Positions 51,314 to 61,300 of a stretch of DNA of 64,000 nt are shown piece by piece; position 1 is the stretch's first letter; each line of letters opens with the position of its first letter. Source of the stretch: Phanerochaete sordida (lineage: Eukaryota; Basidiomycota; Agaricomycetes; Polyporales; Phanerochaetaceae); NCBI GenBank assembly GCA_019973155.2, contig BPQB01000016.1, positions 124,001 through 188,000 of the forward strand, in the 5' to 3' direction. The position numbers and the translations under genes are program-made. The notes below the pieces were generated by a model. That model was given only the letters and a program-made list of their open reading frames with translations. It was not told where the DNA came from and ran no database searches.

Positions 51314-53050
51314 GTCAAAGCTGCTACTTTGTTGGTTACGGTGGCTAAGACGGAGGTGGCAGTCGATAACCCGTCTTGCACGACGGTGTACGAGTGGACT
51401 TAGAACGGACGCATGAGCGTGGCTGGACGTCGGGAGGAAGGTCGGGTAGCGCCCCGCCGGGCGGCGTGTCGAAATCAGCTGTCTCCCGACCGCGCTCTCG
51501 GAAATGCGTCGCGAGCGACGAGCACCCTGTCAGCGAATGAGCTTGATGAATTACGTATTTTATGCGTATCTAGAGATGCTCAAGTAGTGCAGCCACAGAT
51601 TGTAGTATTGCCTACATGACAGCGCAAGAGTAGGAGAGCGTGTGGCGGCGAAGCTGACTTGGACAGATCTGAATCAAGTTCGCAATAATTTATTGATCCT
51701 GGTCAGTTGTGCGAACACGATAACACCACGCCGGTACAGAGAGGTCGCGGACATGGTTACAAAACAGGGCGGAGGTTGGAGGGCAAGAGCAAGAGGCAAG
51801 CCTCGCGGACCTTGTGTGCGCTTACATCCCATCACGGCCGAACAGCCTTGAGAGCGGTGCTTTGACAGCACCTGTTCAGGTGGCGGACAGCTTGTGCGTT
51901 TGAGGAGCCCATCTTGATCTGCTGTGCTAACGTCACGAAGGCTGTTTCGTTCATTATGATCTGCGCTAGACTACAGGTGACTTGGCGTATGTCAAACAAC
52001 TCCGTCGTGGCACATCGCTCGGAGAACGGCTGTAATAAGGACGAGCACTGTCAACGTCTCGCCGTGTAAATCGCACAAAAATTTGCGACGCAGGTCCGCA
52101 TAGGGCCGATGTCGAGATTGGAGGGTTGAAAGCCTGACAGGCTGCTGGTCCCGGTTCTCGCCACCTGTGCGTAGTGCCATCGTAGAGAGCTACGCCCACC
52201 CGAGTCTGCGATCTCGGAGCTTATCTTTAATTTCAGCGCAACAGAGACATTGATAGGGGCATCAGAGAGAGCAAATGAACGCCGTTCGCCCGTCGGCGAT
52301 CCGGGTGCTGTGGCGGACGTAGGCCGAGTCGACGCGGGCGATGTGGCAAATGTCCTCCTCCGCCGGCCACATGGCGGGCTCAGGCTTCGTTGGAAACGAC
52401 GGTGATGACACAGGTCAGCCCCGTCGAATCCTGGATACGCATGCCTCGCCATGGCAGCGTCGGCTCATGCGTTCGTGCGGCCCGACGCTGCTGCGCCGCG
52501 CCGCGCGCTGTGCCTGAAATTGCGGCGGTGGCGGGGCGCGGGAGCAAACGCCGCCCTAAATTAGTGGAAATTTCAGTAAATTCCACTAAAAATCAGCGAA
52601 ACACGGAAGCCGTGCGGGGTTATAATGCAGAGGTAGCCTCGATCACCCTGGTGCCTTCGTGGCTGAAAACGAGGGGCCAGATTTGAGCCTGGCCTCTGAA
52701 AATCAAAATACGGCGCCTACGACTGGCTTCTGATGGCGCGCTGGTAGTTGCCATATCGAGTAACCGACGTCTAGCACCTCTTGCAGCCCGCGACACACTT
52801 CTGAGTCTGCAAGCCCTCTTTTTCCCTCTTTTTCGCCCTGCGTGTGCACCGGAAGCGTGCCAGGTTGAGCGAAACGATACCCTTTGCGACCCGTAATATT
52901 CGGTAGCAGTTCATGTTCGGATATGGAAGTCTTGGAACTGACGGCCTGAGCCAGATCCTGGTTTTCTATTCTCCAGGTCGCGACCGCCCATTCCCCCGCT
53001 CTTTTTTTGCTAACGACCCGACCCTTACCTAACCGACAACACGGACTTGG
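51314..53050. other. intergenic between PEX1 and the RING/vWA gene; contains a hairpin cluster
   Basis: This 1.74-kb divergent gap has no supported ORF. Its right half is GC-rich and holds three closely spaced inverted repeats between 52561 and 52697 (listed separately). The last 60 bp before 53051 contain a T run and pyrimidine tracts like a promoter leader. Confidence 0.45.
52561..52697. repeat. cluster of three inverted repeats
   Basis: First: TTAGTGGAAATTT (52561-52573) against AAATTCCACTAA (52578-52589), a 12-bp stem with one bulged A. Second: CACGG-AAG-CCGTG at 52602-52614. Third: a 9-bp stem pairing 52672-52680 with 52689-52697, including one G-T pair and an 8-nt loop. The cluster may be the end of a non-autonomous element or a structured RNA; no target-site duplication was identified. 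Confidence 0.5.
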
Positions 53051-56000
53051 ATGAAGGCTTCCACCCGGACACCCAACAGTCAGTTCCAGTCCGCCGTCAA
53101 CGTCCAGGAAGAACATCACTCCCACCACTTCCATCATCAACATCCGACACCTGCTCCAGCTGAGCCAACACCAAAACATTCCTCGTTCTCTGCGACTTTC
53201 CGCTCGGTCTTCCACCGCCAGCCCTCCCGCGCCCCCTCTGGAACCTCCCTCAACTCCTCCTACACCGTCGCGTCGTCTTCCGCGAGGCACCTTCCGCAGC
53301 CATCATCACAGACCCACGAGTACCGGCCACTCCACCCCTACGCAGCCATGGTCGCTGCGCCCCTACCAGTTGTATCAAGCCACGATGCTACGGAGAACGA
53401 AGACGACTGCCCAGTGTGTCTGGAGCCCTTGAGCTTTAGCTTCAGGCTGCCGGGAGAGAAACCGCATATCGTGCCAGAGTGCGGGCATGCACTGCATGAG
53501 GTAAGTCTTCATATTCTGGCCTTCGTGCCCGCCCTGCCGCCTCTCCCCGTCTCGATACCCCAAACACGCCCACGGATGCCACGACTGTTGCCTACCGGTC
53601 GCCGACGTTAAAGCGCTGCTCCAGCACGTGGCGTATCGCGCCGCGTGCCTCAAACGACCGCACCATGCCCATCCTCCGCTCGCCCTTCCTCGCAGCTCAG
53701 GCCCGCTGTGCTCTTATATGCTCTTTCGCCGAACCCCACGACGACGAACCCGGGCCTCACGCTTCGAGGAAACCTTGTCCGCTGAGGCGATGCGTGGGAT
53801 TCGCGGGGATCCGCCCATCCTGCCCTCTCGCCTCGAGCACATGCCAGATTTCCTGAGCAGCCATAACTGTTCTGCATGCCCACCGCCTACTACAGCCCAA
53901 GCTCTTGCCTCTTTGGCCTAGCTTGGGAGGACAAAGCGCGATTCCCAACGTTCGGCACGTGACACCATGTCGGTGCATACAGCCCCCGCTGCCGACGCCT
54001 TCGGGAAGCTGCATTCTTCCCCGCTAGTCGTCCTCGGCTGTACCTTCTCCACCGCACTTTCTCGACTCTGTCCGGTGGGCCGAAACTCGAATCATCTGGA
54101 GATGTTGCGCACTCTACTGCACACGCGGGCTTCGCTTCGCAAATGCCCTTGCATGATGTTCTGGGATCATATCCACCATACGCTCTTCCTCCACTTCCTG
54201 TTGATGCCCACTGTGCACAGATTGCTGTACTGACCAGTTCTATCTTTACAGGCTTGCTTCACTGCTGTCTACGGACCCCCGCCTGGCCCGCGCGGGGCCG
54301 GGCAAGTATTGCGAAAATCAAATCTCGGAGTCTGCGGAGTATGTAGGAGGCCGATGAAGGTTGGAGACGGAGACGGCGGAAAATCGAACAGTATGTACCC
54401 ACAACAACGTAAGTTGTGCTAATAACTCACGACCACCTAGAGCTCGCTGCGCTTACTGGCATGGGCGCCATGAACGACGCATTCTTCCCGGGACGGGATA
54501 ACCACTCATCTGTTCGTCAGAATCGCGCAGCAGCACCCGCCCCACCCAAGCCATACAACCCCAACGAGGACGATGCCGTCGAACACGTCGCAGGGTCGAT
54601 CCGGTCTGGTGGCTCCCAAGATCAAAGCCAGTATGTCGTGGCGCCATCGATCCAGGTCCGGTCAGAATTCTCGACGCTGACCCGGACGAACGACGCAAAC
54701 CAGCCCCTGACGTGCATTGTGGTCGTGGAGCTGCCAGGAAAGCGGCCAACTGCCCATGTTCCAGGGGCGGTGATGCAGAACGCATACATGCCACGGCGGG
54801 ACACCCAACCCCTGCACGGACACTCGACGCCAACCGGCGTCATGAGTCCGTCGGGCGTCATGAGCCCTACAGGTGTCATGAGTCCCACAGGGGTGATGAG
54901 CCCAACTGGCATGATGAGCCCTCCGCGGCACATGAGCCCCGCCCTCGAGCACGGTTTCGGACGGCCGCGCGTAAACTCGGATATGCATTCGCCATCCGGG
55001 TCGCAGTCCCACGGCCGTGCGAACCACCTCTCCGCCGCACACGAAGGATCACCGTACCAGCTGTCCCCGACAAACTCCCATGATGGGCTCGTATCAAGGT
55101 CGCCCCCGCCGCCTGCGCCGCAGGTGCACGAGGACGAGGAGTCGTCGCCGTTCAACGCCATCACCGAGGACCTCCGGAACCGCATCATCGACTGGAAGGG
55201 ACATCCGCTGCAGGGCCTTGGCGCGCTGCAGATGTACGACTTGCTCGCGGTCCGGAGAGACGCGATCGTGCGCGAGTTCTTTGTCTACCTCTTCCGGGAG
55301 GCGATCATCTGCGTGGTGGAGGAGAAGAAGCGCAGCCTAGGCCGGCTGCTGTCCTCGGATCCCTCTGGCAGCGGAATGGGCTCTGGGGCCAGCGGGAACA
55401 AGGGTGTCCTGCGGCTCAAGGGCCGCATCTACATCAAGCACATCAAGCAGGTCACGGACACGAGCGTCAACGGGGAGCTCAGTCTGACGATCGACATGGA
55501 AGACGAGCGACTGGACTCCTTCATTCTCATCTTCAAGGAGCGCTCGTCCCTGGAGACATGGAAGAGCCATATCCTTGCCCTTGTTGCGCTGTACCAGCAG
55601 CAGGGCTCCCACATGTCTCAGCAGTCCCAGCCAGGCCGAGCACCGGACCTGGAAGAGTTCGGCGGCAGCTCGAAGGCGATGCGGATGCTCAGCGGAAGTA
55701 CAGGCACGACGATCAACACGGTCAGTACCGCCGACAGTGTTTTGCACAGCTCTTCGCGCTCGACAGTGTCGTCTAACACATCGCTTGGGTCCATGTCCAT
55801 GCGGATGAACCTGCAGACGCAGCACCAGAAGCTGACGACCCTCGACGAGGACGACGAGTTCAGCCGGTACGGCACCCCTGCCCCGCTCGTCGCGCCCCAC
55901 CTCTCCTCCGGCCCGTCGAACTCGCTGCAGCCGCTGCAGCACCCGGGCATGGACCTCATCCTTGTCATCTCTATCCCCTCCCCGAACGCGATGCCGAGCA

Positions 56001-57600
56001 CTGCTGCGCTCAAGATGCGCGTGATCCGCACGTCCCTGGACTTCATCGTCGCGTCCATGCAGACGCGCGACCGGCTCAGCCTCGTCACGTTCGAGGTCGG
56101 CGTCGGCGGCCGCGTCCGCAAGACGCCGTTCCTGTGCGTTGGAAAGGCGCAGAGCCGCGCGCGGCTCAACAAGTTCGTCGAGGAGATCGGGTACAGAGAG
56201 GAGGGCTTCGAGGACGAGTTCCTCGTGCGCACCAACCAGGAGGACAAGACCGACGTCGTCACAGCGGTCAACCATGGTGAGTCCGTCTTTGGTCAATCTT
56301 TCGTGCTTGTGCTGATGCGAGGGCAGGTTTGGATGTCGTCCTACAGCGCAAGCACCGAAACCCGATCTCTGGCATGATGCTGGTCAGCGACACGTCGGAG
56401 ACGACCCGGCGAGCGCAGATGGACCTCGTGCTGGCGCGTGCGGAGGCTGCCAACGTACCGATCCACTCGTTTGGGTATGGCCGGTCGCATGACCCGGCAT
56501 CGCTGTGGCTGATGTCGAACCACACGGGCGGGACGTACACATTCGTGAAGGACTGGTACGATCTGCGAGACTGCCTGGCGGGCTGCATCGGCGGCATGAT
56601 GTCCATTGGGCTGCTCAACATGAAGATGCACATCAAGATCGTCGACGGCCAGCGCTTCAAGATCCGCAAGATTTCGGGCGGGCCATCCGCGATCCTCTCG
56701 TCGGACGGGCGCGATGTCGACGTCGACATCGGCGAGGTCCGGTACGGCGAGCGCAAGGAGATGCTCGTCGAGCTCGAGCTCGACAACAAAGACGCGATGC
56801 GCAGCGCGGCTGGCCATGCGAACGGCGCGAACCGTGTGCTCAGCGCGACGGAGCAGTTCCACCAGAGCATGGGCTTCGACGCGCTCTCGATCTCGGACTC
56901 ACCGGACCTATCCGACGGCATGATGGACGGCATGATCGACGAGGTGCCGGTGCTGGAGGTCGACGGCTCGTTCTTCGACCCTGCGGCGGGGAAGAACGTC
57001 TCGCGGCTTGCGCACCCCGTCCTGCTCACCGTGACGCTCCTCCCGCCGGCATCGTCGGGCAGCAACCCGCGGCCGACGAACAACCCCTCGGACCCTGTCA
57101 TCGTGCGGCGGCGCATGGAGCTGCTCGCCTCCGACATGATCACGCGTGCGCTGGTGCTGGTCTCGCGGAAGAACTACGCGCAGGCGCAGAAGCTTCTTGG
57201 CGAGACGCGGCGGATCCTGCACACGGTGCTGCAGAGCATGATGCAGACGCTGCCCTCGGCGGGCGCAGGCCAGAGCACAGGCCGCAACCGCAAGGAGCTC
57301 CTAACGATGGCGGCTGTGCGCGCGATGCAGTCCATCCTGCAGGACATGCAAGTCCTGTCGGAGGCGCTAGAGGACAACGTAGACTTGTTCGCACACGACC
57401 AACGGAATTTCGGTGCCCAGCAGGTGAGTGTAACCGGTTGAATTCTGGGACCAGTCGCTAACGTGTTCCGCGCGCAGGCGATGGTGCTCCGCGACCAGAA
57501 GAGCTGGAGCGGGCGGAGCGCAATCGAGCGGATGTTCTGGACGATCGACAACTCCATCGAGCTCGTTTCGCGCAGCCAAGACTGGGTTGCGCGCGAGTAA
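53051..57600 (+). CDS. RING-H2 / PH-like / vWA-like scaffold protein resembling Far1/Ste5
   Basis: Five exons: 53051-53500, 54252-54390, 54441 onward, a long vWA-containing exon pair and a last exon ending at 57600. RING-H2 is formed across the first intron: DCPVCLEPL, VPECGHALHE plus ACFTAV, then CGVCRRP. After a disordered linker with five 18-nt repeats comes GRIYIKHIKQVTDTS with ILIFKERSSLETWKSHILAL, a PH-like fold, then a vWA-like domain starting MDLILVISIPSPN and ending in NHTGGTYTFVKDWYDLRDCL. The MIDAS motif is degenerate (no DxSxS). RING-PH-vWA is the architecture of pheromone-pathway scaffolds Ste5/Far1; RING-vWA also occurs in plant WAV3-type ligases. About 1,200 residues. The first intron is 751 nt, far longer than any other here. 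Confidence 0.8.
54833..54922 (+). repeat. five in-frame 18-nt repeats encoding [TS]G[VM]MSP
   Basis: Units start at 54833, 54851, 54869, 54887 and 54905. Each carries a Ser-Pro dipeptide, and the next unit adds a further Thr-Pro or Ser-Pro context, so the tract is rich in minimal proline-directed kinase sites. Silent differences between units show it is not a recent expansion. Confidence 0.85.
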
Positions 57601-58307
57601 GACGACACCTCAAGTACTTCACATTTTCTTACGACTCGGCCTTTTTCTTTCGGCTACCGCTTCTTGTTCCGGGGTCTCGTGTTTGGCTCTCTCTCTCTCC
57701 TCGGCCCTCTGTTCGTGATCTCCCGGCGCGCTCGTTACCTTCCACCACCGACATTCATTTCTGCGACACACCTCGTCGTCTGTTTCAATACCAGTACATA
57801 CCATACCAGCAACACTCGGCATACCTGGGTCAGTAAATAATTGGCTGGAGGACCGCTTTCACGTTGTCGATACCCTCCGCACTGCACCGAGTTAATAGTG
57901 GCTCATCTTATTCTCCGCTTGTCGTTCCTTTCTGTCATTGCTTTGTTCATCTTGCTGTATCCTTGTAACGTTAACTAAGAACTTCTCATGAGCTAGAGAT
58001 TTGGTATATATGGCTCCTATGCATATGTTTGTTCTTCTCCTGGAATCTGACAAAATGCGACGATGTTTTTGTTGCTTCTGACAGGTCCGTTCACAACCTA
58101 AACGCGAGCGGCGTATCATTCCATGGACGAAAGAGATAGCATTGCATGACATCTACAACAATCTAAAAATTCGCTTGACAGTGTCAAAACCAATGCAAAG
58201 CGGATGCACGAACAGGTGGGATCGAGGACAACACTACAGGACGATTATACAGGCATTAATACGAACGATATCCGGAGCACGACAGCAAGCGACAGGAAGA
58301 GGGCAAT
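57601..58307. other. intergenic between convergent scaffold gene and ACC1
   Basis: This 707-bp region between two 3' ends is AT-richer than its neighbours in places. ORFs under 90 codons only. I see no gene, tRNA or repeat. Confidence 0.45.
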
Positions 58308-61300
58308 TCATGATGCAGCGTTGTAAGACGGTGGGCCTGTAGACGAGAGTCAGTTGTATTACGGTACGCTAGAAGCAAGGCAACGCACCTGGAGAACGCG
58401 TGGAGCTCTGCAGAGCGCTGATGAGCGACGCCTTCTCATCGTCCGCGAGGTTGTCGACGAGGCGGATGAGACCGTCGATCGTTGCCTTGCGGTCCTCGTG
58501 GGCCAGCGCAAGCATTTGGCGCATGAGGTGGTCGGCCTTGAGCTGCGCGACGGTAGCTGCCAAGTCCAAAGCTTCGAGCTTCTCGGCAGACTCACGGCGG
58601 TCGGTGGTGTCATCGACCTCGGCGAGGCTCTGCAGCAAGCGTGCACGGTACTCGACGTTCGAGTCGGGGGTTGCCTCCCGAAGCTTGTCCATCGCCGCGG
58701 ACCAAGCGACCTTCGAGCGAACGGCCCAGTAGAAGCGACGGCGGGCGTTCTTCCACTCCATAGGCTTGGCACAGCCCTTGGCTTCCATACGACCAGCACG
58801 ACTGGACAAGCATGTTAGCGAAAGCTCCAGAGATCAGACGACTGGACGTACTCGTGAAGATCAGCATACAGCAGGGCGATCTGCTTGTAGGTCGGCTGCA
58901 AGAGCTCTTCGCGCTTGTCAAGCTCCTCGACCGCCTTAGCACGCCCCTCGGCAGAGGACGAGGCGTCGACGCTGGCCTTCTTGAGAGCCGCGTATGTCGG
59001 GTCCAGGCGTTCCATAAGACGGAGGATCTTGTCGCGACGCATCTTGATCTCGACGACACCCTCGGGTTCGAGGACACCAGCACGAGCGTCGACGTCAGCG
59101 TACATCTCCATCTGCGACGGGTTGATCGAGGGATCGAGGACGACCCATGCGCCACCACGAAGCTCGCCGTTCGGCACGATGTAGACGAATATGGGCTGCT
59201 TGTAGCTGGACAGGCCGTCGACGATCTTGGAACCCTGCTTAAGGATCTCGTCGTACATGTCCTGCTGACCGCCAGAGAAGCCACGCCAGTTCGCGAAGAT
59301 GATCAGCGGGAGGCCCTCGCGGTTGAAGTCGAAGATAGCTTGTGCCGTCTTGTACGCGGAGTTGGGGTACCAGACCTGGCCGGCCTCCATGATGCGTTGC
59401 TCGAACGACGTCGGGTTGGCGGGGTCTGCAGGGACGATGCGCTCGATAGTACGAGTCTCGACGGAGATGACACCCATGGGGATGCCGCCAAGACGAGCAC
59501 GGCCGACAACAACCGTCTGTGCCCAGCCGCTGAGGGTCTCCTGGAAGGTGCCCTTGTCGAAGAAGCCGGAGAGATACTCGGAAGTCGTCTCGTCGGTCTT
59601 GCCTTCGATGAACCACCGCGGGTCGTAAGGGCCCTTCGGCGGCGTGTAGCCGATGTCACGGTCCCAAGTGTCGGCAGAAGCCAAGACGGGGAGTGGGCTG
59701 CCCTTGACCTCTGGCACGTACGACAGCCACTGCAAGATGTGGGTCGCACCCTCGAGATCGCTGCTGGCGGTGAGGTGAGAGACACCGTTCTTGTACATGA
59801 TTTGGGTGCCACCGAGCTGCAGGTTCGACGTGTAGACCTCCCGACCGAGGACCTTGTTGAGTGCGCCGGCACCCGTGAGGATGATAGGCTGACCCTCAAC
59901 CTGGACCGCACGCTGACCGAGACGGACAAGGTAGGCACCGATACCGACCGACCGAGCAGTGACAAGGGTGATCGTGAAGATGTCGTCGTACGCGCGCGAA
60001 GTCTCGCCAGCGATCAGGCCGGAACCCTTGAGAGACTCGACACCGAGGCCGTCTTGCATGCCGATGATGTCGGTGATCTTGTGGCGAAGCTCGCCGTCCA
60101 CTTCGATCTCGACCGTACGGACAGACGTCGGTGCCTTCTCCTGCAGCTTGAGGAAGTTGTCGTGCGTGAGGTAGAGGTAGTCGACGCCCTTCTCGGGGTG
60201 CACCGAGTCGTTCCACGAGCAAGAGAAGAGGCTCATGACCTCCTCAGCCAGGCCGATGCGGGCACCGGAGTTGGCGGAGAGATAGATGCGGGGGAGGCCG
60301 TGCTCACGGGCGTACTCAGACGCGAGGTAAAAGAAGTGATCCTCGGCGGGACCGAACGAACCGATCTTGTACGTTATGTCGTTGGCGATCACCACTGCAC
60401 GACGGCCGTGGGGGTACTCCGGCGTCCTCAGCGTGAACACCCAGCCGACCATACCGACGTTGTTGTTGCCCGGAGCACGGTCAACTTCCTGCAGCTGGTC
60501 GTGTTCGTCCGTGACGAGCTCGCGCGACTCGAGAACCTTCTTCGGCAACGAAAGCGAAGGGTTGATGCGCCTCGCCTTCTGCCAGACATCGCTGAGCGCC
60601 TTGGCAAAGAGCTCGGGGAAGTCGTAGACGTAGGTCGTGCCGATGAGATGCGCCTGGTAACGCTTCGGCTGCAGCGACTCCTTGGTTGGGTACGGGTGGT
60701 GCACGGGCTGCAGGTGCAGCGGGCCCTTCTCGCCGATAGACTTGAGGATGGTGGTTCCCTTGTCCGTCGTGATCTCCTGGTAGCCGTGGAAGTTGACGAT
60801 GAAGCCGGAGACGTTCTCGATGACGCAGCGGATCGGTGTGACGTTGCCCTCACTGTCCTCGAGGACGATGCGAATCTCGGAGCCAGTGACGTGCAGACGC
60901 CACAACCTCTTGCCGTGACGTTCGATGAAGCCGGAGATGGCTTCGAGGACGTCCTCGTACGTCACGGACAGGTTGTAGATGAAGTTGATGAAGATGTGGT
61001 TCGTGTCCGCATTGCGCTGCTTTGCACTGACGAGCTCCAGGGCGTCGAGGACGTTGTTGACCAGGCGGTCGGTCTCGGAGATGAGGTACTGCGCCATGTT
61101 GATGTTACCCCGAATGCGTCCGGGGCGGACGAGCGCACGAATGAAGAACCGGCTATCGAGCTGGTTCTCGCGCGCGACGGCATGGTAGATGTGGAGCTGC
61201 TTGCTCTCAGTGAACACAGGGGTGAGGTTGTAGTTCGACAAGCGGCTGAGTTCCAGCTGGAAGGCAAGAGCGGGCTCGATGTGACGAATGGCTTGCTCCT

